Source of the DNA: Micromonospora rifamycinica
Lineage (GTDB): Bacteria; Actinomycetota; Actinomycetes; Mycobacteriales; Micromonosporaceae
DNA length: 64,000 nt
Direction of reading: 5' to 3'
NCBI RefSeq assembly: GCF_900090265.1
Contig: NZ_LT607752.1
Location: 1,612,001 to 1,676,000, forward strand
Shown: piece by piece, positions 26,285-34,608 of the stretch
Numbering within the stretch: the first letter of the stretch is position 1
Layout: every line of letters begins with the position of its first letter
The notes under the pieces: generated by a model
What the model saw: the letters and a program-made list of their open reading frames with translations, nothing else
What the model was told of the DNA's origin: nothing
Databases searched by the model: none
Translations under genes and position numbers: made by a program

Positions 26285-27471
26285 CCGGTGCGGCCGGGGT
26301 CGCCGCGCTGCTGGTCGCCGTCGGGGTGCTCGTCGCCCCGCCGGTCGCCGCCGCCGGGGCCGAGGATCCGCCGCCGCTGCCCACGACGGCGGGCCGCTGC
26401 GTCGGGCCGTCCCCGGTGACCGCCCGCGCGACCCCGTGGGCGGTGCGCCTGCTCGCCCCGCAGGCCATCTGGCCGTTGACCCGGGGTGCCGGGGTGGTGG
26501 TCGCCGTCGTGGACACCGGGGTGAGCGCCGCCGCGCCCGCCCTGGCCGGGGCGGTACGCGCGGGTGCCGACGTCACCGGAGGCCGGGCGGACAGCGACTG
26601 CGCCGGGCGGGGCACCGCCCTGGCGGGCATCGTCGCGGCCCGTCCGGCCAGCGGGGTGGGCACCACCGGGATCGCGCCGGACGCCGAGATCCTGCCGGTC
26701 CGGATCACCGACCCGAACCGCCGGACCAGCCCGGCCCGGCTCGCCGCCGGCATCCGGCTCGCCACCACCGCCGGGGCGGACGTGATCCTGGTCGGCACCG
26801 GGGTCGCCACCGCCACCCCCGAGTTGGCCGACGCCGTTCGGGCCGCGGTGGACCACGACGTCCTGGTGGTCGCCGCCGTCGACGACCGGGTGCAGCAGTC
26901 CGGCGGGGAGCCGCCGGTCGGCTACCCCGCCGCGTTCCCGACGACCCTGGCGGTGAACGCGATCGGCGTCGACGGGGAGGCCGGTCCGGTGGCGGCCGGC
27001 GCCGGCACCGATCTCGCCGCCCCGGGTGCCGGGCTCGGGACCGCTCCGCAGGGGTCCGGTCACTACCGGGTGGGCGGTCCGGCGGTGGCCGCCGCGCACG
27101 TCGCCGGGGTCGCCGCGCTGATCCGGTCGTATCATCCCGAGCTGACCCAGGCGGAGGTGCGCGCCCGTCTCGAACGGACCGCGATCCCCGCGCCGGGCGA
27201 CGGGCCGGACCACGGGTTCGGGGCCGGGACGCTCGACGCGTACGCGGCGGTCGCCGCGCTCGCCCCCCGCCAGGCGGCCCCGCCGGTGCCGGCCCCGGTC
27301 GGTCCGGTCGTCCTTCCCACCGCCCCCGGGCCGTCCCGGGCGGCCCGGGTGGCGGGCCTGACCGCCCTCGGCGCGCTCGTGGCGACCCTGCTCGTCGCGG
27401 CTGCCGCGCTCACCCGCCGGGGTTCCGGTCGGGCCCGGCCCGCGCGGCGGATCCGGGCCGGCTCCGGGTGA
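26281..27471 (+). CDS. Mycosin-like S8 pseudoprotease 3
   Basis: GTG 26281 overlaps the preceding stop (GTGA) and directly opens a signal peptide (GVAALLVAVGVLVAPP). The 396-residue protein has the compact mycosin layout: subtilase domain, then a membrane helix (VAGLTALGALVATLLVAAAAL) and a basic tail, with no LysM-like domain. Asp78 (VVDTGV) is present. The His position is Arg110 (AGRGTALAG) and the Ser position is Ala268 (GGPAVAAAHVAG). The oxyanion Asn is also missing (VVAAVDD). It is the last of three tandem degenerate paralogs and ends 42 bases before a convergent hydrolase gene. Confidence 0.87.
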   Translation: MTGAAGVAALLVAVGVLVAPPVAAAGAEDPPPLPTTAGRCVGPSPVTARATPWAVRLLAPQAIWPLTRGAGVVVAVVDTGVSAAAPALAGAVRAGADVTGGRADSDCAGRGTALAGIVAARPASGVGTTGIAPDAEILPVRITDPNRRTSPARLAAGIRLATTAGADVILVGTGVATATPELADAVRAAVDHDVLVVAAVDDRVQQSGGEPPVGYPAAFPTTLAVNAIGVDGEAGPVAAGAGTDLAAPGAGLGTAPQGSGHYRVGGPAVAAAHVAGVAALIRSYHPELTQAEVRARLERTAIPAPGDGPDHGFGAGTLDAYAAVAALAPRQAAPPVPAPVGPVVLPTAPGPSRAARVAGLTALGALVATLLVAAAALTRRGSGRARPARRIRAGSG

Positions 27472-27513
27472 GGACCCGGCGGCGGGTGAGGCCCGGGGCC
27501 GGCGGCGGTCGGC

Positions 27514-28422
27514 TCAGTCGGTGGCTGCCCCGGAGGCGCCCCGGGCGCCGGTGACCGCGCGGTGCCAGGTCCGCAGCGCGTCGGCGAACTCGGCCGGCGC
27601 GTCGGACTGGAGGTAGTGCCCGGCACCGGCGAGTTCGACCACGGTGGCGTCGGGCAGTTCCCGCCGCCAGCGGTCCAGCTCCGTCCGCCGGAACGCGATG
27701 TCCCGGTCGGCCCAGAGCAGCAGGGCGGGCTTGTCCCGTAGCAGGGGCAGGCCGGCCTCGACGTCGGCGAGGAACGGCGCGCTGTGGACGATCTCGCGGG
27801 GCAGCACCGCGGAGGCCTGCCGCCGCTCGGGGGTGGCCAGGGCCGCCCGGTAGTGCCGCATCTCGTCGCGGGTGAGGGAGCGTCGCCGGTGACCGGCCGG
27901 GATCATCAGATTGACGCAGAGGTTCGCGTGCCGGATCCACCAGCGGCCGACCGGGCCGCCCATCAGCGCGGAGAACCGGGCGAAGTGGCGGTCCCCGGTG
28001 ACCGGCCACGCCCAGGTGTTGCCGAGCACCAGGCCGGTGAAGCGGTCGGGCCGGCGTTCGGCGACGCGCAGGCCGATCGGGCCACCCCAGTCCTGCGCGA
28101 CGAGCACGACGTCGGTCAGGTCGAGGTCGATCACGAACTGCTCGATCACCGCCGCGAGGGAGACCGGCCGGCCGTCGAAGCCGGCGGGGGCCTCGGAGAG
28201 CCCGAATCCCGGCAGGTCGGGCGCGACGAAGCGGAACTCGCCGGCCAGTCGGGCGATGACGTTGCGCCACACGAACGACCAGGTGGGGTTGCCGTGGAGC
28301 AGCAGCAGGGTCGGTCCGTCGCCTTCGTCGACGTAGTGGAGCCGGTGGCCGGCGACGTCCCGCGTCCCGTGCCGGAACGGGTACAGCTTTCGATCGATCC
28401 AGTCCGGCGTCACCGATGCCAT
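27514..28422 (-). CDS. Haloalkane dehalogenase-like alpha/beta hydrolase
   Basis: The 302-residue protein has the HLD-family signature HGNPTWSFVWR (Asn45, Trp48), nucleophile Asp111 in AQDWGG, WADRD, and base His in GAGHYLQSD. An Asp nucleophile and the NPTW motif point to haloalkane dehalogenase (halide release from alkyl halides) rather than an esterase; epoxide hydrolase is the alternative. ATG 28422 is preceded by GGGAGG at 5 bases; GTG 28434 is a weaker option. It is divergent from an HxlR regulator across a palindrome, so it is probably that regulator's target. Confidence 0.85.
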   Translation of the reverse strand: MASVTPDWIDRKLYPFRHGTRDVAGHRLHYVDEGDGPTLLLLHGNPTWSFVWRNVIARLAGEFRFVAPDLPGFGLSEAPAGFDGRPVSLAAVIEQFVIDLDLTDVVLVAQDWGGPIGLRVAERRPDRFTGLVLGNTWAWPVTGDRHFARFSALMGGPVGRWWIRHANLCVNLMIPAGHRRRSLTRDEMRHYRAALATPERRQASAVLPREIVHSAPFLADVEAGLPLLRDKPALLLWADRDIAFRRTELDRWRRELPDATVVELAGAGHYLQSDAPAEFADALRTWHRAVTGARGASGAATD

Positions 28423-28445
28423 CCGGCCTCCCACCCGCGAATAAT

Positions 28446-28462
28446 GGTTTATAATTTAAACC
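28446..28462. promoter_or_regulatory. 17-bp palindromic operator with TATAAT for HxlR/dehalogenase
   Basis: GGTTTA-TAATT-TAAACC has perfect 6-base arms around a 5-base centre, in a spacer that is otherwise GC-rich. A perfect TATAAT (28450-28455) lies inside it, reading toward the HxlR gene. Binding here would block both divergent genes. Assignment to the HxlR protein is by proximity. Confidence 0.65.
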
Positions 28463-28491
28463 GTAAGGGGCCCGTGGGGAGGAGCGCAAGG

Positions 28492-29136
28492 ATGTCGGAG
28501 TACCACCAGTTCTGCGGCCTGGCGCGGGCACTCGACGTGATCGGCGACCGCTGGAACCTGCTGATCGTGCGCGAGCTGCTCATCGCCGACCGGCGTCACC
28601 ACGAACTCCGGTCGGCCCTGCCGGGCATCGCCACGAACCTGCTCAGCGCCCGCCTCCAGCACCTCGCCGACGCCGGCATCGTGCAACGCTGCGACGAGGC
28701 GGGACGCAAGGCGGTCCGCTACCGCCTCACCGACCTCGGGCAGGGACTCCGCGGACCGGTACGCGAGCTGGTCCGCTGGGGGGCCGCCTTCATGGCCACC
28801 GGCCCCGCGCCCGACGACACGGTCCGACCGCAGTGGCTGGGCCTGGCCATCGAGGCGCTGCTCCCGGCGACCGGGCTACCCACCGGGGCCGCGATCGGCG
28901 TGCACGCGGACGGGCTCGACTTCACCGTCCGGCTGACGGCGGGCGGTCCCCGGGTCACCGCCGGCCGGGACAACGGGGCCGACGCCACCGTCGACGGACC
29001 CACCGCCGCCGTCCTCGGTCTCTTCTCCGGTGCGCTCGCCCCGGGGTCACCGGCCGCCCGCGCCATCGAGATCCGGGATCCGCACGGGCTGCTCGCCCGG
29101 GTTCTCGCCACCCCGGCCGACGCCGCGCAGCCGTAG
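28492..29136 (+). CDS. HxlR-family transcriptional regulator with C-terminal SCP2-like domain
   Basis: ATG 28492 follows GGGGAGGAG at 8 bases. Residues 1-100 are the HxlR winged helix: FCGLARALDVIGDRWNLLIVRELL, then GIATNLLSARLQHL and a wing with AVRYRLTDLG. Residues about 120-205 (LGLAIEALLP, FTVRLTAGGPRVTAG, ADATVDGPTAAVLGLFSG) form an SCP2-like sterol- or lipid-binding fold. That points to a hydrophobic effector. It is divergently arranged with the dehalogenase-like hydrolase and likely autoregulates through the palindrome at 28446-28462. Confidence 0.9.
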   Translation: MSEYHQFCGLARALDVIGDRWNLLIVRELLIADRRHHELRSALPGIATNLLSARLQHLADAGIVQRCDEAGRKAVRYRLTDLGQGLRGPVRELVRWGAAFMATGPAPDDTVRPQWLGLAIEALLPATGLPTGAAIGVHADGLDFTVRLTAGGPRVTAGRDNGADATVDGPTAAVLGLFSGALAPGSPAARAIEIRDPHGLLARVLATPADAAQP

Positions 29137-29254
29137 TGCGGGCAGTCCGCCCGAGCCACCACCCCCGTGGCCCCGGGACGGCCGCCCGCCCACCGCCCCG
29201 GACCGGCGGAAATCCGACGGCCGGGCGACGGCCGCCGGCCGGTAGGATCGGCCG

Positions 29255-30199
29255 GTGGACCTGCACGACATCTCCGCCCGGCTCGGGGTGCCCGTCGAGG
29301 AGGTCGAGCGCGTGCACCGGCTCGCCGGTGACCGACCGTCCGCCCCGCTGCCCGCCAGGGCCGACGCGCCGGCCCTCCTCGACCGGCTCGCGGTACGCCC
29401 GGACGACGCCGCCGAGATCATGGCCGGCTGGCCCGATCCCGACTCTCCGTCGTGGACCCCGGAACTCCGGTGGCTGCTCGACCGTTCGTCCGCCCTGGTC
29501 CGGGCCGACCTCGGCGGTTACGACTGGCTGTCGCCCGGCCCGGAGCTGCCCCGTGACCGGGGCCCCGCCTGGCGGCACCTCTACGTCTACGGCTTCCTCG
29601 CCCTGGTCGACGTGGTCACCGAATTCCACCGCGAGCACGGCATCGCCGGCCCCGTCTCCTGGGCGACCCTCGCCGACCTGGGCCGCAACCTGGCGATCGA
29701 CCGCCGGATGGACCGCGAGGGCTGGGCGGTCATGCAGAGCTGGCTGACCCTGCACGCCCGTGGCGGCCTCTACGAGCTGGGCCGGCTCCAGCACCAGCGC
29801 GGTGGCGAGGCCATCGACCTGCACATCCCGGACGCCGGGCCGTTGACCCCGGAGGCGGTCGACGCGTCGCTGGACGAGGCCCGGGAGTTCTTCCCCCGGC
29901 ACTTCCCCGACGAGCACTACACCGCCTTCTCCTGCGGTTCCTGGCTGCTCGATCCGCAGCTCCGCGACTACCTCCCCGAGGACTCCAACATCATCCGTTT
30001 CCAGCGCCGGTTCGTGTTGCAGCCCTACGTGGCGCAGGACGGGCCGGACGCCGACGTCGAGGTACGCCGGTTCGCCTTCCGTACGCTCAGCACGCCCCTC
30101 GACCAGCTGCCCCGGCGTACCGTGCTGCAACGCGCGATCGTCGACCACCTGACGGCCGGCGGCCACTGGCACTGGCGGCACGGCCGCTTCCCGATCTAG
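29255..30199 (+). CDS. Acyltransferase-domain protein (NAT_N/GNAT_C type), uncharacterised
   Basis: The 314-residue product starts at GTG 29255. It has an N-terminal helical region with ISARLGVPVEEVERVHRLAG and a C-terminal region with LTLHARGGLYELGRLQHQR, DLHIPDAGPLTP and SCGSWLLDPQL. This pattern is familiar from actinobacterial proteins annotated as acyltransferases with a GNAT-like C-terminal domain. The substrate is unknown. It stands alone, 118 bases after the HxlR gene, and is closed by a small hairpin at 30248. Confidence 0.75.
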   Translation: MDLHDISARLGVPVEEVERVHRLAGDRPSAPLPARADAPALLDRLAVRPDDAAEIMAGWPDPDSPSWTPELRWLLDRSSALVRADLGGYDWLSPGPELPRDRGPAWRHLYVYGFLALVDVVTEFHREHGIAGPVSWATLADLGRNLAIDRRMDREGWAVMQSWLTLHARGGLYELGRLQHQRGGEAIDLHIPDAGPLTPEAVDASLDEAREFFPRHFPDEHYTAFSCGSWLLDPQLRDYLPEDSNIIRFQRRFVLQPYVAQDGPDADVEVRRFAFRTLSTPLDQLPRRTVLQRAIVDHLTAGGHWHWRHGRFPI

Positions 30200-30247
30200 C
30201 GCGGGGGCGGCCGGGCCGGTCGGCCGGCTCGGGTGCCGGACCACCCC

Positions 30248-30265
30248 CCACCGTGTCCACGGTGG
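30248..30265. terminator. Short hairpin between convergent genes
   Basis: CCACCGT-GTCC-ACGGTGG has a perfect 7-base stem and a 4-base loop. It lies between the convergent acyltransferase-domain and MarR genes. There is no U-tract, as is common in actinobacteria. Confidence 0.5.
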
Positions 30266-30286
30266 ACGGTCCCGCGCGGAGGATGA

Positions 30287-30784
30287 TCACACCGGGGACG
30301 AGCGCGACCGGTCGGGACCGTCGTCGGCGCGGGGCTGCTCCAGCCGCCCGGCGATCCGTTCGAGGGCGGCGAGGTCCCGAGGGGCCAGCCGGTCGATGAG
30401 GTGCCGCCGTACCGACTCGACGTGGACCGGCGCGGCGTCCCGGAGGGCGGCCAGACCCGGCGCGGTCAGCACGAGCAGGCAGCCCCGGCCGTCGGCCGGA
30501 TCCGGGGCGCGGCGCAGCAGTCCGCGTGCTTCCATCCGGCTGGCGTGCCGGGACAGCCGGCTGCGGGACCAGCCCATCTTGTCGGCCTGGTCGCCCAGCG
30601 TGCCGGTCTGCGCGTGCTGCTCCGAGAGGGTGCTCAGCACCTCGTAGTCGGCTTCGGAGAGGCCGATTCCCGCCAGGTCCCGCGCGGTGCCGGTCTGGAC
30701 GGCGACCATCGCCCGCCGCCAGGCCCGCCAGGCCCGTTCCTCGGCCGGCTCCAGCCAGCGGGCCGACCCCGACTTAGTTGACAT
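30287..30784 (-). CDS. MarR-family transcriptional regulator
   Basis: The 165-residue protein has the MarR winged helix: LSEADYEVLSTLSEQ, then GWSRSRLSRHASRMEARGLLRR and the wing DPADGRGCLLVLT. The flanking helices form the dimer interface. ATG 30784 lies inside a palindrome, so bound protein would cover its own start. It is divergent from the FMN-reductase/GNAT fusion gene with only 31 bases between start codons, which makes that gene its likely target. Confidence 0.92.
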   Translation of the reverse strand: MSTKSGSARWLEPAEERAWRAWRRAMVAVQTGTARDLAGIGLSEADYEVLSTLSEQHAQTGTLGDQADKMGWSRSRLSRHASRMEARGLLRRAPDPADGRGCLLVLTAPGLAALRDAAPVHVESVRRHLIDRLAPRDLAALERIAGRLEQPRADDGPDRSRSSPV

Positions 30785-30793
30785 GTAATCAAC
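30777..30793. promoter_or_regulatory. 17-bp palindromic MarR operator candidate
   Basis: GTTGA-CATGTAA-TCAAC: 5-base arms around a 7-base centre, overlapping the marR start codon and lying 23 bases before the divergent start. Size and placement are typical for a MarR dimer site. Confidence 0.55.
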
Positions 30794-30815
30794 CTAGCAT
30801 CTAGCCTTCGTTTCC

Positions 30816-31892
30816 ATGTCAACGAGACCGCTTCGCATTCTGGCGCTGACCTGCAGCACCCGCCCCGGCGCGCTCGGCCCCCTGGTGGGGAGATGGCTGG
30901 TCGACGCGGTCTCCTCCCGGGCCGCCGAGCTCGACGTCGAGGTCGTGCCGGTGGCCCTCGGCGACCTGGGCCTGCCCTTCCTCGACGAGGAGGAGTCACC
31001 GGCCTCGGGGGTCTACCGGAACGAGCACACCCGCCGCTGGAGCGCGACGGTCGCCGCGGCGGACGGCTTCATCGCGGTCACCCCGGAGTACAACCACGCG
31101 ATGCCGGCGACCCTGAAGAACGCGCTGGACTACCTCGGCAGCGAGTGGGCGTGGAAGCCGATCGGCTTCGTCAGTTACGGCTACACCGCGGCCGGCACCC
31201 GGGCGGTGGCACACGCCAAGCAGGTGGTGACGACGCTGCGCCTGGTCCCGACGGGCGCCACGGTCGCCATCGGCATCGGCGACGCGGTGGTGGACGGTCG
31301 GCTGCGGCCGGACGCCGGCCGGGGCGCGGCGGCCACCAACCTGCTGGACGAGCTGGTCCGGCTCGCCCACGCCCTGCGGCCGATGCGCGAGCGCGGGCAG
31401 GCCGACAGCGTGCCCGGCCCACTGCCGGGCTCCTACGCGCGACGGCTGACCCCGCACGACGCACCCGAGGTCACCGTGCTGCAACGGTGCTGCTGGACCG
31501 AGGAGGCGGTGGCCAACGACACGCTGGCCATCGCGCCGCTGCACGAGTCGCCGGAGGAGGTGCGGGAGTGGCTGGCCAGCTGGCACACCACCGGCGTCTG
31601 GCGGGACGGCCGACTGCTGGGCATGGTGCGGACCCGCACCGACGGCACCGACTGCCACGTGGGCCGGCTCGCCGTCGTGCCCGACCTGCGCGGCCGGGGC
31701 CTGGGCCGGTGGTTGCTGCAGGCCGCCGAGGCCGCCGCCGGGCCGCAGTGCCGCCGGATCCTGCTCTTCACCGGCACCCGGAGCCTGCGCAACATCGACC
31801 TCTACCGGAGCGCGGGCTACCGGACGGCGGAACCGGACAGCCCGGACGGCACGGTCTGCCTGACCAGGGAGCTGGCCGGGGCGACCGGCTGA
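30816..31892 (+). CDS. NADPH-dependent FMN reductase / GNAT acetyltransferase fusion
   Basis: The 358-residue product joins two domains. Residues 1-185 are flavodoxin-like FMN reductase (ILALTCSTRPGALG, VTPEYNHAMPATLKNALDYL). Residues about 212-355 are a GNAT acetyltransferase (LAVVPDLRGRGLGRWLL acetyl-CoA loop, NIDLYRSAGY). The first suggests quinone or flavin reduction, the second acetylation of a small molecule, and together with the MarR neighbour a detoxification role. No Shine-Dalgarno is visible before ATG 30816, so the transcript may be leaderless. The fusion is continuous in frame with no internal stop. Confidence 0.85.
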   Translation: MSTRPLRILALTCSTRPGALGPLVGRWLVDAVSSRAAELDVEVVPVALGDLGLPFLDEEESPASGVYRNEHTRRWSATVAAADGFIAVTPEYNHAMPATLKNALDYLGSEWAWKPIGFVSYGYTAAGTRAVAHAKQVVTTLRLVPTGATVAIGIGDAVVDGRLRPDAGRGAAATNLLDELVRLAHALRPMRERGQADSVPGPLPGSYARRLTPHDAPEVTVLQRCCWTEEAVANDTLAIAPLHESPEEVREWLASWHTTGVWRDGRLLGMVRTRTDGTDCHVGRLAVVPDLRGRGLGRWLLQAAEAAAGPQCRRILLFTGTRSLRNIDLYRSAGYRTAEPDSPDGTVCLTRELAGATG

Positions 31893-31960
31893 CCACCCCG
31901 GGCCACCCCGCCGCCCCGGGCCGTCACACCACTCCGGGCCGTCACACCGGCCCGGGGTGG
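31893..31960. terminator. Long inverted repeat with internal 15-bp direct repeat, likely bidirectional terminator
   Basis: CCACCCCGGGCC (31893-31904) pairs perfectly with GGCCCGGGGTGG (31949-31960). The 44-base loop contains CCGGGCCGTCACACC twice (31916-31930 and 31934-31948). It lies directly after the fusion gene stop and before the convergent oxidoreductase stop. Confidence 0.5.
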
Positions 31961-32001
31961 CACCGGGGCTCCCGGCGGCCCGGGGACCGGCAGCCGTCCG
32001 T

Positions 32002-33105
32002 TCAGCGGCCCTGCCAGTCCCCGGCCGGGGTGAGCGGCACCGGGTCGGGTCGCCGCACCGTCGTGGTCAGGGTGATCCGCCGGCCCTCGTCCGCCGCCCG
32101 CAGCAGGGCGGTCATCGTGTCGAGTACGTGCAACGCCAGGTCACCGCCCGCCCGCGGGGTCCGCCCACTCTCGGCCCGTACCGCGTCGATCAACCCGAGG
32201 CCCCGGGCGCCCTCCCGGTAACCCGCCGTCGCCGGGAGCGCCCGCCATCCGTCGCCGCCGAGCGGCCAGAGCCGGACCTCGCCGTCGAAGTAGTTCGGGT
32301 CGGGCACGGCGAGGGTGCCGGTCTCCCCGTGCACCTCGATCGGCGCGGCCGTGGTGGTGACCCCGTCGAAGCTCGTGGTGATGGTGGACAGCACGCCACT
32401 GGCGTGTTCGAGCACGCCGCTGACGTGGGTGTCCACCCGCACCGGGATGCGTTGCCCGAGGCGCGGGCCGCTGCCGATGACCCGCTCGGGGCGCAGCCGG
32501 CTGGCCGCCGCGGTCACCGCCCGCACCGGCCCGAGCAGGTGGACCAGCGCCGAGACGTAGTACGGCCCCATGTCGAGCAGCGGCCCGCCGCCCGGGGCGT
32601 AGTAGAAGTCGGGGTGGGGGTGCCAGGCCTCGTGCCCGGGGGTGACCATGACCGCCGACGCGGCCAGTGGACGCCCGATCAGTCCACCGTCGACCGCCGC
32701 GCGGGCCGTCTGCGTCCCGGTGCCCAGGACGGTGTCCGGCGCGCAGCCGACCCGGACCCCGGCCGAGCCGGCCCGCTCCATGATCATCTGAGCGTCCGGG
32801 AACGCCACGGCGAGCGGCTTCTCGCCGTACACGTGCTTGCCCGCGTCGATCGCGCCGAGGGCGATCTCGGTGTGTGCGGCGGGGATGGTCAGGTTGAGCA
32901 CCGTCTGCACGCCCGGGTGGGCGAGCAGGTCCGCGACGCTCACCGCCTCGGCGTCGGCGAGGGTGGCGGCGGTCGCGGCCGACCGGGCGGCGTCCAGGTC
33001 GGCCACCGCGACGACGCGCAGCCCGGGGTGGTGCGCGAGGGTGTCCAGGTAGGCGCGGGAGATGACGCCGAGTCCTACGACGCCGACGCGGTGCGGCTCG
33101 CCCAC
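32002..33105 (-). CDS. Gfo/Idh/MocA-family oxidoreductase
   Basis: GTG 33105 lies inside the 3' end of the ThuA gene (31-base overlap), giving a 367-residue protein. The N-terminal Rossmann fold is RVGVVGLGVIS, with the family signature GKHVYGEKPLAV (Lys of EKP) at about residue 95. The C-terminal alpha/beta domain follows, with GPLLDMGPYYVSAL. Members oxidise or epimerise sugars with NAD(P). The overlap with thuA fits a sugar catabolic unit; the substrate is not evident. Confidence 0.9.
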   Translation of the reverse strand: MGEPHRVGVVGLGVISRAYLDTLAHHPGLRVVAVADLDAARSAATAATLADAEAVSVADLLAHPGVQTVLNLTIPAAHTEIALGAIDAGKHVYGEKPLAVAFPDAQMIMERAGSAGVRVGCAPDTVLGTGTQTARAAVDGGLIGRPLAASAVMVTPGHEAWHPHPDFYYAPGGGPLLDMGPYYVSALVHLLGPVRAVTAAASRLRPERVIGSGPRLGQRIPVRVDTHVSGVLEHASGVLSTITTSFDGVTTTAAPIEVHGETGTLAVPDPNYFDGEVRLWPLGGDGWRALPATAGYREGARGLGLIDAVRAESGRTPRAGGDLALHVLDTMTALLRAADEGRRITLTTTVRRPDPVPLTPAGDWQGR

Positions 33106-33785
33106 AGCATCCCCCTCTCGATGACGGTACGCACCGACGGGTGCTCCAGGACGTCGAGGCTGTGCCCGGGGGTCGTCACGACGACCCGACCGGCGCCCCA
33201 CCGCCGGGTCCAGATCGCCGGCGAGGTGACCGGCCGGTGCCAGGGGTGCCAGTCCCGGGTGGGGTGCACGGTGGTGGCCAGCACGTCGATCAGGTCGTCG
33301 TGCAGCACCCAGTACTGCTCGGTGACCAGCTCGATGTCGGCGATCCCGGCGGTGACCGGGTGCTCCCGGCCGAGATCGGTGAGGGTCACCGTGTGCGGCA
33401 GGAAGTTGTCCTCCTCGCCGCCGTGCCGCTCGCAGGGCTCCCGGCCCGGGTGGGTGGCGAACTGGCCACCCACCAGGTGCAGGTAGTCCGAGGAGGCGCG
33501 GAACGCGTCCACGATGCCGCCGTGCCAGCCGGTCAGACCCGTCCCGGCGACGACCGCCGCGCTCAGGCCCGCCACCTGCTCGGCGGTGATCTCCGCCATC
33601 GTCATGCACTGGACGACGAGGTCGGTCCCGGCCATCGTGGCGGCGTCGGCGTAGACCTCCGTGGACTCCTCGACCCGTACCGCGTAGTCGTGGTGCCGCA
33701 GGAACGGGATGAACAGCTCCGTCGCCCTGACCGGCTGGTGTCCCTCCCATCCGCCCCGCACCACCAGTGCCCTGCGCTGTGCCAC
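33075..33785 (-). CDS. ThuA-like domain protein
   Basis: GTG 33785 is preceded by GGAGGGGAG and yields 236 residues. VVRGGWEGHQP, YAVRVEESTEVY, GTGLTGWHGGIVDAF and GGQFATHPG are ThuA/trehalose-utilisation family features (class I glutamine amidotransferase-like fold without the Cys). ThuA-like proteins are often paired with Gfo/Idh/MocA dehydrogenases in sugar catabolism, as here, where the genes overlap by 31 bases. Confidence 0.88.
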   Translation of the reverse strand: MAQRRALVVRGGWEGHQPVRATELFIPFLRHHDYAVRVEESTEVYADAATMAGTDLVVQCMTMAEITAEQVAGLSAAVVAGTGLTGWHGGIVDAFRASSDYLHLVGGQFATHPGREPCERHGGEEDNFLPHTVTLTDLGREHPVTAGIADIELVTEQYWVLHDDLIDVLATTVHPTRDWHPWHRPVTSPAIWTRRWGAGRVVVTTPGHSLDVLEHPSVRTVIERGMLWASRTASAS

Positions 33786-33960
33786 GCTCGCTCCCCTCCA
33801 CGGTCGGTCACCCGGCCGGTCCGCTCCCGCGACGGCGACGGGCCGCTGACACCTGCGCCGGCCGGGCACCGAAACCGTACTCGTTTCCGGCGGCCCGGTC
33901 GGCCCCCGCCGATCACGTGCGCCATCGACCGGCGTCGTGGTCGGGCCGGGTCGGCGCGGT

Positions 33961-34563
33961 TCAGGCCCGGGTCGCCCACGGACGCAGGGCGACCTCCGTG
34001 GCGCGGTGCAGTGCCGCGCGGACCGCTGCGGGATCGGCCCGGTGCCCCGGGTCCTCCAGCACGGTGGTGAGGGCTGCGGTCGCCGCGCCGACGAAGGCGC
34101 CGACCAGGGCGGCGGCGCTCACCTCGTCCAGGTCGTCGGGATAGGCGGCGGCCAGGTGCCGGGCGATCTCCCGCTGCCCCTCCCACTGCAGGTGCAGGGC
34201 GCGGGCACGGACGGCGGGCACCTGCATGGTCAGCCGGATCCGCAGCGCGGCGAGCGGGCCGGTCATGTCGTCGCTCTCCTCGTTGGCCCGGCGGAGCGCC
34301 CGCAGCAGGACCTCGGCGGGTTCGTCGTCCGGCGCGCGGTGGGTGATCGCGTCGACCGCGACGCGCACCCGGCGGTCGGTCTCGGGGAAGAGCAGGTCCT
34401 CTTTGCTCGGGAAGTAGCTGAAGAACGTGCGGGTGCCGATGTCGGCGGCGGCGGCGATCTCGGCAATCGTGGTCGCCTCGTAGCCCTGCCGTCCGATCAG
34501 CTCGACGGCGGCGTCGACCAGTGCCTGCCGGGTGCGGGCGCGTTTGCGGTCGCGGAGTGACAT
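33961..34563 (-). CDS. TetR-family transcriptional regulator
   Basis: The 200-residue protein has the TetR helix-turn-helix: RTRQALVDAAVELIGRQGYEATTIAEIAAAADIGTRTFFSYF is split over residues 11-52. A ligand-binding C-terminal region follows. ATG 34563 is used; a GTG directly before it would add one residue. It is divergent from a flavin monooxygenase, with a perfect palindrome between them, so it is probably the repressor of that gene. Confidence 0.93.
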   Translation of the reverse strand: MSLRDRKRARTRQALVDAAVELIGRQGYEATTIAEIAAAADIGTRTFFSYFPSKEDLLFPETDRRVRVAVDAITHRAPDDEPAEVLLRALRRANEESDDMTGPLAALRIRLTMQVPAVRARALHLQWEGQREIARHLAAAYPDDLDEVSAAALVGAFVGAATAALTTVLEDPGHRADPAAVRAALHRATEVALRPWATRA

Positions 34564-34608
34564 CACCGCACCTTACCGCAGCCAACGCAAATCGGCAGTC
34601 GTTGCAAG

